Shown: piece after piece, positions 41,756-49,604 of the stretch
Layout: each line of letters opens with the position of its first letter
Numbering within the stretch: position 1 is the stretch's first letter
Assembly (NCBI GenBank): GCA_015062605.1
Contig: SUUI01000013.1
Span: forward strand, 1 to 52,960
DNA length: 52,960 nt
Direction: 5' to 3'
DNA from: Eggerthellaceae bacterium
GTDB taxonomy: Bacteria > Actinomycetota > Coriobacteriia > Coriobacteriales > Eggerthellaceae
Notes under the pieces: model-generated
Told to the model about the DNA's origin: nothing
What the model saw: only the letters and a program-made list of their open reading frames with translations
Databases searched by the model: none
Made by a program: the position numbers and the translations under genes

Positions 41756-43363
41756 ATGCGTGGCATGAACAACCTGCAGGCGAATATCTGTCTTTTGGCA
41801 GTCACGTTCTGCTGGTCATGCGAAGTCGTCATCTTCTCGATCATCCCCGATGATGTGAACCCCTTTGCCACCACGTGCATTACGTCGCTCATCGGCGCGG
41901 TGTTGTTAGGCGCATGCTTCGCCAAAAGGATCGTCACGGCGTTTCGTCAGGACCGCTGGCTTTTGATGCGCAAGATCGCTGCGCTCAGCGCCATGAACAC
42001 CGCCTACAGCGTGCTCTTCCTCGTAGGCCTCGATTACTTCAACGTGTCCACGGGTGCGTTCACAATCTCGATTACCGCGGTGGTGCTCCCCGTGATGCTT
42101 CTTGTCATGCGGCGCGGTGTCGAGGTGCGCACGTGGATCTCAGCGATTTGCGTACTTGCCGGCATCATCGTGGTCATGCTTCCCGCATACGAACCATCAC
42201 AGACGGCGGGCCTTGCGGTGATGGGTGCAGGTTGCCTCATTCGTGCGCTCTACATCGTTAAACTGAACGATTACGCGAAAGAGCACGATCCCCTGACGCT
42301 CGCAACGGGCATGTCGGGTCTAAACGCCTTGTTCGCGTTCGTCCCCTGGTTCATCATGCAGCCAACCACGTTCGCAGCGCTTCCTTGGTCGAACGATCTG
42401 GTGGCGGCATACTTCATTTACGGTTACTTCGTCATCGCTTTCACGATATCGCTCAACATGCTGGCACAGCGGCGTGCAACGCCCGCGCAAGCCACCATCG
42501 TGTACTCCACCGAAATCGTGTTCTCGACCATTTGGGCCTGTTGCCTTCCCGCCTCGATCGTTGACCCCGTGGAACTGTCAGTGCCGATCATTGCCGGATG
42601 CGCGCTCATCATCATCGGCAACTTGGTGGAGGTCTTGCCTGTAGGGTCGAGGAAAGAGAAGGCGGAAGGCGTTCCAAAGATTCAAGCTGTCGCCGATGGC
42701 GCACTGCCTGGGGACGATGCGCAGCAGGCCAGCGTACCGCCGACGCAGCATCCGCAGGCTCAAGCCCTCTCGGCCCAAGCAACCGATCTAGTCACAAGGC
42801 TGCTCTCCCGCATTCCAAGGCCGACCGCACGCAAGGTCACGCTGTTCGCCATTCTCCTTGCCGTGTACCTGGTCATCGCCCTTCCCTTCAAGGTGCTCGA
42901 GGTCATCCCCGGTTTCACCGACATCCGACCCGTGAGCATGCTCTTCCCCGTATATGGCATCTTCTTCGGCATCCCGGGTTGCCTTGCGAACGCGGTGGGC
43001 AACCTTATCGGCGATATCGTCTCAGATAGCCTGCGGTGGTCCTCGATCGCGGGATTCATCGCGAATTTCGTTGGCCCGTATCTGATGTATGCATTCTGGA
43101 CCAAACTGCGCAAAAAGCCGTTTGATTTGCGCGGTGGGCGCGTCATCGGGCTGTTCATTGTTACCGTCGTAATCGTCGCATGCGTAGAATCCCTCCTCAT
43201 CTCCCCTGCCGTAGCTCTTTTCTACCCCGATGTGGACATCGCGCTGTTCGCAGGCACCGTCATCGCCAACGATGCGCTATTCCCCATCGGCTTCGCTATT
43301 CCGTTCATCATCATGCTGCAGGAAGAGATAGGCTTCGTACCGCTCACACCCAAACGGCAGTAA
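41756..43363 (+). CDS. fusion of an EamA-type DMT transporter with an ECF S-component/QueT-like domain
   Basis: A 535-residue protein in two membrane parts. Residues 1-300 are ten spans with the EamA repeat layout (drug/metabolite transporter). A polar linker rich in Gln, Ala and Pro covers about 300-355. Residues 360-535 are a second bundle with IRPVSMLFPVYGIFFGIPGCLANAVGNLIGDIVSD (given in parts: DIRPVSMLFPVYG and ANAVGNLIGDIV), close to the core of QueT-like ECF substrate-binding subunits. The ATG has AAAGGGG eight bases upstream. No ECF ATPase genes lie nearby, so the S-like part may act alone or use a shared module. Confidence 0.75.
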   Translation: MRGMNNLQANICLLAVTFCWSCEVVIFSIIPDDVNPFATTCITSLIGAVLLGACFAKRIVTAFRQDRWLLMRKIAALSAMNTAYSVLFLVGLDYFNVSTGAFTISITAVVLPVMLLVMRRGVEVRTWISAICVLAGIIVVMLPAYEPSQTAGLAVMGAGCLIRALYIVKLNDYAKEHDPLTLATGMSGLNALFAFVPWFIMQPTTFAALPWSNDLVAAYFIYGYFVIAFTISLNMLAQRRATPAQATIVYSTEIVFSTIWACCLPASIVDPVELSVPIIAGCALIIIGNLVEVLPVGSRKEKAEGVPKIQAVADGALPGDDAQQASVPPTQHPQAQALSAQATDLVTRLLSRIPRPTARKVTLFAILLAVYLVIALPFKVLEVIPGFTDIRPVSMLFPVYGIFFGIPGCLANAVGNLIGDIVSDSLRWSSIAGFIANFVGPYLMYAFWTKLRKKPFDLRGGRVIGLFIVTVVIVACVESLLISPAVALFYPDVDIALFAGTVIANDALFPIGFAIPFIIMLQEEIGFVPLTPKRQ

Positions 43364-43820
43364 TGCTCGAAACGGAGCATGTGGGTTCCAGCCTGTCTGG
43401 GCCAAGCTCCTCGGCTGTTTTTCCACCTACAACCCTATCGAAAAGCATCGTCATTTGTGCTCAAGCCTCGCCCAAAGCTTTTGATATAACAGTGAGCGTA
43501 GACTTTTTTCAGGGCCTTATCTGGCCATACACAAAAAAGCGGCTTTGACCTGGACTTTTGGCACGCCAAAAGAACGTTTTTGGGTCAAAAAGTGCCCATC
43601 TTCTATCCGGCTCAGCCCCCCCTCAGAGTTTGAGCGAAACAGATAGAGCCGATTCTGCTCTTTCACGGGAATAGCCCCCATTCACATCTCGAGAGAATCG
43701 GAAGGTCCCTAACCCGCAGGCCCTTCTTGCGTCTACGCGTCATATCCGTATCAGGCGATTTACGCAGCTTTGGGGTTTTCGCAGCACGGCAGAACCACGC
43801 ATGCGCTACACTTCTAACCC
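43364..43820. other. non-coding stretch with dispersed-repeat copy A
   Basis: 457 bases without a credible gene. It contains a repeat copy at 43546-43608 and a preceding shared CAGTGAGCGTAG at 43490. A TACACT -10-like element at 43807-43812 is eight bases before the next ATG. Confidence 0.5.
43546..43608. repeat. dispersed repeat, copy A
   Basis: 63 bases starting TGACCTGGACTTTTGGCACG and ending CATCTTCTATCC, with four mismatches to copy B at 46740-46802. It contains the perfect palindrome TTTTGGC-AC-GCCAAAA, enclosed by TTTGACC/GGGTCAAA arms, so it can fold as a nested hairpin. Confidence 0.85.
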
Positions 43821-44486
43821 ATGGAAACCAAGACTGCTTTCATATTCGACTGCGACGGCGTGCTTCTCGATTCGATCGGCGCGTGGCATGCCCTCGACCA
43901 ACGCCTGGCCGACGAGGCGGGTATCACAATGGATGCGAAGGACCGTGAAGCCCTGAACGCCTCCACGCTCCTCGAGGCAGCAGCGTACTTCCACAACCAC
44001 TACGGAGTGGGCGAATCCGTCGAAGAGGTCGGGGCACGCTTCACGCGATTCTTGCTGGAATACTACGAGAACGACGCCTCGGAGACGCTCGGCGCGCTCG
44101 CGTTCGTGACGATGCTCGCAGAAACCGGTTCGCCTCTCTGCGTGCTTTCGAGCTCTCCGCAATCGTTCCTCGTTCCCGGCCTTGCGCGTGCAGGATTCTC
44201 AGGATTGATCGGCACCGTGCTCTCCGCCGAGGATCTGCCCTTCAAGAAGCGCGACTCGAGGCTGTATCCGCACGTGTGCGGCATGCTCGGAACGATACCG
44301 CAGAACACCTGGTTCTTCGATGACAGCTGGTACGCGCTCGAGGCGGCAAGCAAGGCGGGTATGCGCAACGTCGGAGTGCACTCTTTCGATGCATGCGGCA
44401 CGCACGAGCAGCTCGGACGATTCTCCGAGCTCGTGTGCGACTCATTTGCGGAGCTTCCGCAAGATCCCGCGTTCTGGGGTTGCTAG
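43821..44486 (+). CDS. HAD-superfamily hydrolase, beta-phosphoglucomutase-like
   Basis: A 221-residue phosphatase/phosphomutase-like protein: FDCDGVLLDS (motif I), LSSSPQSFLVPG (motif II), PFKKRDSRLYP (motif III Lys) and WFFDDSWYALEAASKAG (motif IV). The all-helical cap lies at about 18-90. There is no ribosome site, and a -10-like TACACT ends eight bases before the ATG, so translation may be leaderless. Substrate unknown. Confidence 0.82.
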   Translation: METKTAFIFDCDGVLLDSIGAWHALDQRLADEAGITMDAKDREALNASTLLEAAAYFHNHYGVGESVEEVGARFTRFLLEYYENDASETLGALAFVTMLAETGSPLCVLSSSPQSFLVPGLARAGFSGLIGTVLSAEDLPFKKRDSRLYPHVCGMLGTIPQNTWFFDDSWYALEAASKAGMRNVGVHSFDACGTHEQLGRFSELVCDSFAELPQDPAFWGC

Positions 44487-44489
44487 CCC

Positions 44490-44785
44490 GTCCGAAGCGC
44501 AAGCCCTGCATTGAATCACCTCCGTCAACCGCAGAGGAAATCGAGGTCATCGTAGAGGCTGCAGGGCCCCACAATGGGATCGAGGCGACGGCAGCCGTCC
44601 GAGAGTTCGCCCTCGCCCAGACAGAGGATTTCACGAAGCGGCAGGCCATGGAAGCCTGCAATATCAAGAGCATAAAAAGGATGGCCACTGCCTTAAGAGA
44701 GCTCCAAAACGAGGGCGCCATCAAAAAGATCGGCACGAGCAAGGATGCAAGGTACAGGCTTTGCCAAAGCCGCTGCAAAGCTTGA
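44490..44785 (+). pseudogene. fragment of a protein ending in a winged-helix domain
   Basis: The frame encodes a winged-helix-like end: AGPHNGIEATAAVREFALAQ, FTKRQAMEACNIKSIKR (HTH-like) and ALRELQNEGAIKKIGTSKDARYRL. There is no start codon with a ribosome site, and the frame runs into the end of the HAD gene, so it looks like the C-terminal remnant of a longer regulator or Fic/AAA-type protein whose front is lost. Confidence 0.45.
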
Positions 44786-44828
44786 AGGCGATAGGTCAGA
44801 TGCCTTGCATGGCTACACGGTAGTCTAC

Positions 44829-44857
44829 TTGATTATATCACGATACCGTGATAATAT
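44829..44857 (+). promoter_or_regulatory. promoter with palindromic operator of the DUF4160/DUF2442 pair
   Basis: TTGATT (44829-44834), 17 bases, TAATAT (44852-44857). The spacer holds the perfect inverted repeat TATCACG-ATAC-CGTGATA at 44836-44853, as expected for an autoregulated toxin-antitoxin operon. Confidence 0.75.
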
Positions 44858-44891
44858 TACTGTTGCAACGAACCGAAGGGGGAAGGATGTC

Positions 44892-45146
44892 ATGCCGACG
44901 CTAGCCAGATTCTACGGGATAATCATCAGGATGTATTTCCTTGGTGCGGATCATAATCCTCCCCATATACATGCCATCTACGGAGAGGATACGGCAGCCT
45001 TCGCGATACGGACAGGAGAGATCATAGAAGGGGACTTCCCGAAACGGGCGGCAGGGATGGTTCGCGAATGGATGAGGTTAAACGAGCAGGACCTGCTTGA
45101 GATGTGGGAAACGCAAGAGTTCAAGAAGCTTGAACCCCTTGACTGA
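44892..45146 (+). CDS. DUF4160 protein, putative toxin-antitoxin partner
   Basis: An 84-residue basic/mixed protein with MPTLARFYGIIIRMYFLGADHNPPHIHAIYGE, shown here in parts (TLARFYGIIIRMYF and HNPPHIHAIYG), the signature of DUF4160, and EWMRLNEQDLLEMWE. ATG at 44892 follows GGAAGGA. DUF4160 genes nearly always precede a DUF2442 gene, and the pair has been proposed as a toxin-antitoxin type module. Confidence 0.8.
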   Translation: MPTLARFYGIIIRMYFLGADHNPPHIHAIYGEDTAAFAIRTGEIIEGDFPKRAAGMVREWMRLNEQDLLEMWETQEFKKLEPLD

Positions 45147-45160
45147 GAGGAGTAGGGGCG

Positions 45161-45598
45161 ATGAGATTCCATAAAGTGAAGGATGTCGCCACGCAGGAGG
45201 ACAAGAAGCTCACCGTCGTCTTCGCCAACGGGACGACGAAGACCTATGATGTGAAGCCCCTGATGGAAAGATTCCCCGTCTTCAGGGATTTGGAGGACGA
45301 AACGCTATTCTCTGCCGTGGAAGTCGATCAAGGGGGATACGGCATCGTATGGAATGACGACATCGACCTATCATGCGACGAGCTCTGGAATAACGGCGTT
45401 GAGACGACGACGCCGTTCGATGGCCTCATCTCCTTTTCCGATGCAAGCGAGCTTTGGGGATTAAGCGAATCAACCTTGAGGAAAGCCATCTCCTATCGGA
45501 AGATAATATCCGGCGTCGACGCACGCAAATACGGAAAGCAATGGGTCGTTACCGCCGAAGCCATGCAGAGGGAATACGGAGCTCCGATACCGGATTAG
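45161..45598 (+). CDS. DUF2442 protein with C-terminal helix-turn-helix, putative antitoxin
   Basis: A 145-residue protein in two parts. Residues 1-85 are DUF2442 (KKLTVVFANGTTKTYDVKPLM, given in part, and FSAVEVDQGGYGIVWNDDIDLSCDELW in part). Residues 90-145 are an HTH-like domain (FSDASELWGLSESTLRKAI, then GKQWVVTAEAMQREYG). The start follows GAGAGGAG, 14 bases after the DUF4160 stop. The HTH probably binds the palindrome at 44836-44853. Confidence 0.8.
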   Translation: MRFHKVKDVATQEDKKLTVVFANGTTKTYDVKPLMERFPVFRDLEDETLFSAVEVDQGGYGIVWNDDIDLSCDELWNNGVETTTPFDGLISFSDASELWGLSESTLRKAISYRKIISGVDARKYGKQWVVTAEAMQREYGAPIPD

Positions 45599-46246
45599 AG
45601 GCTATCCCTTCCAGGCCGGCCGTGCACCGCCTCCTTCCCCTTCGGACGGGAAAGGAGGCGGTGTCGATAGGAGCAACGAAAACCCTATTGCCCGTCTTGC
45701 CTCCTCGCATTTTCCCCAAAAAGGCTATTCTTTGCCTTTTTTTAAGAAATCCAAAAAACATGCCCTCTGACCTGCGGTAATACAGGAGATTATTGCTCAG
45801 GTCCATCTCATGATTTCGTCCAAAATGGCATTTTCGGGCATTTTTCGGGTTATCGTCTTGGTGCACTTTGATAATGCGCTGGATACAGACGAGCCTTCGA
45901 GCCTTCAATGCTCACCTCGAAGGCGAGAATCTTTAGGCAAGCGCTTGATACCTATCCGATCAATCAACGGAACCATTATTACTGGAGATTGGTTTGGATG
46001 CCCGATCGCGTTAGCGCGAAAGGACAACCGATCCCGCCCATACACCAGTTGACCGGATAAGGCGAACGCTGCCGACAAATCCGTTGTGCATCCGACGCAT
46101 TTCATAGGTGGAACGCTTGGCAAGAGGCCAGGCTGAACGCGGCTTTTAAGAATAAAGCCGTTTGAACCAGGCCCCTCAGTTGAGGGGCTTAGGCCACATT
46201 GTGAAAAACCCGTTGAAGACAGCATCTTCGAAGAAAGGGGTTGGCC
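45599..46246. other. non-coding stretch with a long hairpin and decayed coding traces
   Basis: A hairpin at 45625-45663 (CACCGCCTCCTT-CCC / GGG-AAAGGAGGCGGTG) follows the DUF2442 gene and may end its transcript. Around 45860-46060 a short open frame reads like part of a protein (NQRNHYYWRLVWMPDRVS) but has no start or ribosome site, so it is at most a remnant. The motif CTGACCTGCGG at 45768 recurs near 46949 and 51511. Confidence 0.4.
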
Positions 46247-46498
46247 ATGGACGAAACCGTCAACCATGAGAAAATGCCAGCGAGAAAGGCGCCGCAGATT
46301 CGCAACTTCACCTACGACCCTATCGAAAGGCAGCGGATACTTTGCACCAAGGAGGTTGCAGCCTACTTGGGCGTTTGCAACGTGACCGCAACCAGGATCA
46401 TGCGGGAATCCGGCAAGGCGTTCCGTTTAGGGAACCGGATCTTGATCAAAGAGGGAAACCTCCGCGAGCACCTCGCGAGTCTCGAGGGCAAGCTCTAG
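46247..46498 (+). CDS. excisionase-like helix-turn-helix protein
   Basis: An 83-residue protein with a MerR/excisionase-type DNA-binding fold: ILCTKEVAAYLGVCNVTATRIMRESGKAFRLGNRILIKEGNL, given in parts as LCTKEVAAYLGV, NVTATRIMRE and FRLGNRILI. ATG at 46247 follows AAGGGG. Such proteins help integrases of mobile elements excise, but no integrase gene is adjacent; it may be left over from an earlier element. Confidence 0.7.
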   Translation: MDETVNHEKMPARKAPQIRNFTYDPIERQRILCTKEVAAYLGVCNVTATRIMRESGKAFRLGNRILIKEGNLREHLASLEGKL

Positions 46499-46603
46499 AC
46501 GCTTCAGCTCGTACCTTGAAAAGCGAATACAGGACCGACTCCATACGCAAGAAAGCACATAAGCCGCCAAGCCTTCGATCATCAAGGGCGGAGTTGGAAA
46601 AGA

Positions 46604-46647
46604 CGATGCCGACAAGGTGTAAAAGCCTGCCGGCATCGCCTGTTTTT
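46604..46647 (+). terminator. terminator after the excisionase-like gene
   Basis: CGATGCCG (46604-46611) and CGGCATCG (46631-46638) arms followed by CCTGTTTTT. Confidence 0.65.
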
Positions 46648-46739
46648 CACGCTCAAGGCCACTAAGAAACTGGTAGTTTCACAGTGAGCGTAGGCCCATT
46701 TTTTCGGGCCCTGTTTAACCGCAAGCGGATAAGCACTCC

Positions 46740-46802
46740 TGACCTGGACTTTTGGCACGCCAAAAGAGCGTTTCTGGGTCCAAAAGGGCCCATCTTCTAT
46801 CC
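46740..46802. repeat. dispersed repeat, copy B
   Basis: Same 63-base unit as at 43546-43608, in the same orientation, with the TTTTGGC-AC-GCCAAAA palindrome intact. A further shared CAGTGAGCGTAG lies at 46682. It ends 55 bases before the tRNA 3' half. Confidence 0.85.
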
Positions 46803-46856
46803 TGCTCTGCTCTGCTCTGTCACTACATGGAAAACTGAGCGGCATCTGCATGTCAG

Positions 46857-46898
46857 TCGCGGGGGCAGGATTTGAACCTACGACCTCCGGGTTATGAG
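46857..46898 (-). tRNA. 3' half of an interrupted initiator tRNA-fMet(CAT)
   Basis: Read leftward: anticodon loop CTCATAA (46898-46892), then CCCGG, AGGTC, T-arm GTAGG-TTCAAAT-CCTGC and acceptor strand CCCCGCG with discriminator A. Just upstream of the loop the sequence is AAGCGC, not the expected CGGG, so the tRNA breaks exactly at the 5' edge of the anticodon loop. CCA is not encoded. Joined to the 39 bases at 51257-51295 it gives a complete, well-paired initiator tRNA. Confidence 0.85.
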
Positions 46899-47014
46899 GC
46901 GCTTAGATTGAGGGAAATCCGAATCCTTGTAAAGCCTTATCGGGCGTTTGACCTGCGATTATAGTGAACTCTAGGGAACTCAAGGTAATTGTTGATTATT
47001 GGGACTTCCGCTCT

Positions 47015-47047
47015 CGTGTCCCAGTCGTGTCCCAATTCCATGTCCCA
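47015..47047 (+). repeat. direct repeats of GTGTCCCA near the left element end
   Basis: CGTGTCCCA at 47015-47023, CGTGTCCCA at 47026-47034 and ATGTCCCA at 47040-47047; a shorter GTCCCA at 47056 lies within the end of the reverse transcriptase gene. Short direct repeats near an att core are typical arm-binding sites of tyrosine integrases. Confidence 0.6.
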
Positions 47048-47049
47048 AA

Positions 47050-48906
47050 CTACTCGTCCCATATCCCGAGAGGGTCGTTTTCGATGCAGTCATTTAAAAG
47101 CTTTTGCAACGCGAACGTTGACTCCTTTACGACGTCAAAAGGAGCCGATCCATCAAGCAACGTTGACTCTGCATGAACCAAGGGGTTTTGTCGGCGAATT
47201 CTCTCATTCGATTCAACAATCTGCTCAGCGCCTTCAATAGAGCTAAAGAAACTCGAGCAGTCTTTCCCATACAGCCACTTCCCTCGGCGAACCTTCTTTC
47301 CCTGCTTTTTCCTTAAGGCCCTTGAAGCAAGCGTTGCCACTCTATCGAAATATGATCGGTAATACGTTGCTGCTTCAAAATGATTGCCGATTGAGCTGAG
47401 CTTCAAGTACATCAAGTACTGAAAACGTGAGGGCCGGTCTCCTTCTAAAAGCCCAAGCAATCTCGACGTCGCATTGTCTTCAAGGGTATCGAGAAAACGC
47501 CCACAGCAATAGTCCGCTACATAGCTGCCCAAATCAGGTTGTTCGCTGTTCAATGTTGAAAGCAAATCAGGGTGACGCATCCCCCGATATCGAAGGTAGG
47601 TCGTGGCAAGCATGGTTTCATAAGCGGTCCATTGCTTGCTTCTCGAGGTGGTAAAAAGCTTATTCAGCACTCCCTTATTCAAGTATTCATCATGAGTGTT
47701 TAAGATTGCCTTCATTGTGCCTTCGCAGTCGTATAGCAACACCTCGGCACCTGAATCGAGAATCTGGGTCAATTCCGCTATCACGGTTCCCTCTTTGAAC
47801 AAATCTGACCGGTGGTAGTAGCAATCCCGATATACCTCTCTTGCATCCAGACAAGTATCAATATCCCCAAAGAACTCAAGCAATAGCTCTTGATACATTG
47901 GGGCAGAAAAGTTCCCACCGAGCTGTTTTTTGGCAATCGCTTCATAGAACCCTGCAATTCTGCATGGTTCAATCGAAAAGGCACGTGGGGTCTGCTCCTC
48001 TTCCTCAAACGATGCCCCGGCCAACGAGTTCGGAAGTTCCTCTTTACTCACAAGGTGAGTCTTCTCGTAATTCAGAGACAAACCAAAAGGCTCTAGCGCT
48101 CTCGCATATGTCTTGATAATCCATTTCGCAATTCTTTTATCGGCCCGTGTTTCGTCAATATTGAAGAAGATATGCAGATCATCGACGTATCTCACGAAAC
48201 GGAATTCGGTAACGAATTTATTCTTCAACAATGCATTTGCGAAATCCCGATCAACTTGATCGAGGAGAATCTGCGTAGCAAGAAAAGATGATGCGACGCT
48301 GTTTTGAATAATCGGAAACTGGCCGCGACCGCAATAGGACAAGAGTCCAGACAACATCGCCAGATCAACCGATCCTATCGTTCCGCCAGTTGCTTTATCA
48401 ACCAAATCAATTAGTTGTTCGATATTAATGTTACTGAAGAAGTTGCTAATATCCGTCTTTAGGCAGTATGTGTACCTCTCAGAACACTTTTTCGCTTCGA
48501 TACAGTACTCGTCATACCCGCCTTTATAGTGTGCTGAACCGTTTTCGTATGAGCCAGAGTAATGAGCGCTGCGATAGTCTTGCAAATCGAGAGACTTCCT
48601 TCGGAAAACCGCAAGTCCACATGCTTGGATGTAAAGAAACATTATTGGATGCAGTAGGTAAAACACCCGTAAATCAGCGTTAGCTTTTTGCATAAAGCAT
48701 TTCGCCGTCCGAGAACATTCAGGCATCAGAATAAATGCAGCATCGCTTATGTATCGAGCATAGAATAACGGGCTCTCAATATAATCCCAGTCTGCTTTGG
48801 AAAGTTTTGCGAACGGATACCACTGAAGATACGAGCAATGGCGCTTTTTCTGTCTACGATACATTTCGCAGACATTTTTCCAATCGATGTATTGGATGCA
48901 AAACAA
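47050..48906 (-). CDS. AbiA-like defence reverse transcriptase with C-terminal HEPN motif
   Basis: A 618-residue protein. The N-terminus has YARYISDAAFILMPE near 49-63. The reverse transcriptase part shows motif A KTDISNFF (Asp152), motif B as PIIQNSVASSFLA, the catalytic RYVDDLHIFF (Asp242-243) and LNYEKT at 278. A helical region follows, and near the end RRQNPLVH (Arg572-x5-His578) fits the RNase HEPN motif. This RT-HEPN layout and length fit AbiA, a single-protein abortive-infection system. Intron maturase and retron features are missing. TTG at 48906 is the first possible start after an in-frame stop and has AAGG eight bases upstream. It lies 86 bases after rloB, so it may be the third gene of that operon. 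Confidence 0.8.
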   Translation of the reverse strand: MFCIQYIDWKNVCEMYRRQKKRHCSYLQWYPFAKLSKADWDYIESPLFYARYISDAAFILMPECSRTAKCFMQKANADLRVFYLLHPIMFLYIQACGLAVFRRKSLDLQDYRSAHYSGSYENGSAHYKGGYDEYCIEAKKCSERYTYCLKTDISNFFSNINIEQLIDLVDKATGGTIGSVDLAMLSGLLSYCGRGQFPIIQNSVASSFLATQILLDQVDRDFANALLKNKFVTEFRFVRYVDDLHIFFNIDETRADKRIAKWIIKTYARALEPFGLSLNYEKTHLVSKEELPNSLAGASFEEEEQTPRAFSIEPCRIAGFYEAIAKKQLGGNFSAPMYQELLLEFFGDIDTCLDAREVYRDCYYHRSDLFKEGTVIAELTQILDSGAEVLLYDCEGTMKAILNTHDEYLNKGVLNKLFTTSRSKQWTAYETMLATTYLRYRGMRHPDLLSTLNSEQPDLGSYVADYCCGRFLDTLEDNATSRLLGLLEGDRPSRFQYLMYLKLSSIGNHFEAATYYRSYFDRVATLASRALRKKQGKKVRRGKWLYGKDCSSFFSSIEGAEQIVESNERIRRQNPLVHAESTLLDGSAPFDVVKESTFALQKLLNDCIENDPLGIWDE

Positions 48907-48992
48907 AGCAGTAACCTTGCCACTTTCTATTCAAGACTTCACCGTGCTAGGAACGATGTGTTCAGCACTGTTGCACGCAAACAAGTTTTTCT

Positions 48993-49604
48993 TCACTCCC
49001 TGTTTATGCCTGGGAGTAATCGTTTAACCAGCTTGTAGACATCGCTCATCCCAGCATCGGGAATGTCGCGATTGCAACTCGTACGCTTTGCATTCGCGTT
49101 CTCGACCGCCCGCTCAATTTCCTCGATGCTGAATTGTGCGGGCTTCAGTCGTTTGTCGTAGTCCGGCATGTAGTGCTTCAGCTTGGAATCAACCTGTTGG
49201 GCAGTTGTGCATCCATTGCCCTTCTCGAAATGCATGACGAGGAACAGCTCAAACTTAGGATTGCTGATGGCAAGGTGATGCCGACGGTCTTTTCTCTCCC
49301 ATTCCAAAAGGGCGGCAAACTCGTCGGCATCCCATTCGTCCACATCAATCATCAACCACGCCTCATCGCCCTTACGGAAGTCGTTCTCGCGCAGCGCCTT
49401 CTCGAAACGCTTGAGAACCGCCGCTGGGTTCCGCCGTGATGGATGGGTGTTCTTCGGGAACTTGATGGACACGCCCACATCGCGAAACGCCTCCATGGAC
49501 AGATAATCCTGTTCCGTCTTGCCTTCGGCGGAAACCCAGCAGACGTCTCGGTACTTTCGCGTCGAAACATTGCGCCTGAGCGTGTCGTTCTTCCTCTTAG
49601 CCAT
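48993..49604 (-). CDS. rloB: RloB-family protein (Toprim-like nuclease, AbiLii-like)
   Basis: A 203-residue protein with SAEGKTEQDYL near 25-35 (catalytic-type Glu), LMIDVDEWD at 84-92 (DxD) and SNPKFELFLVMHFEKG at 114-129, the three marks of RloB, which belongs near Toprim/OLD nucleases. ATG at 49604 lies inside the end of rloA (8-base overlap), so the two are coupled. RloB always goes with an AAA15-type ATPase; the pair matches the AbiL abortive-infection system and is related in plan to PARIS and OLD-type systems. Confidence 0.85.
   Translation of the reverse strand: MAKRKNDTLRRNVSTRKYRDVCWVSAEGKTEQDYLSMEAFRDVGVSIKFPKNTHPSRRNPAAVLKRFEKALRENDFRKGDEAWLMIDVDEWDADEFAALLEWERKDRRHHLAISNPKFELFLVMHFEKGNGCTTAQQVDSKLKHYMPDYDKRLKPAQFSIEEIERAVENANAKRTSCNRDIPDAGMSDVYKLVKRLLPGINRE

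Noticed and set aside
45549-45908. A 119-codon minus-strand frame after the DUF2442 gene
   Set aside because: No ribosome site or recognisable domain, and it runs antisense into the DUF2442 gene and through a strong hairpin.
47050-48906. Retron or diversity-generating retroelement
   Set aside because: No msr/msd-like RNA precedes the gene and no template/variable repeat pair is seen; the length and C-terminal motif fit AbiA-type proteins.
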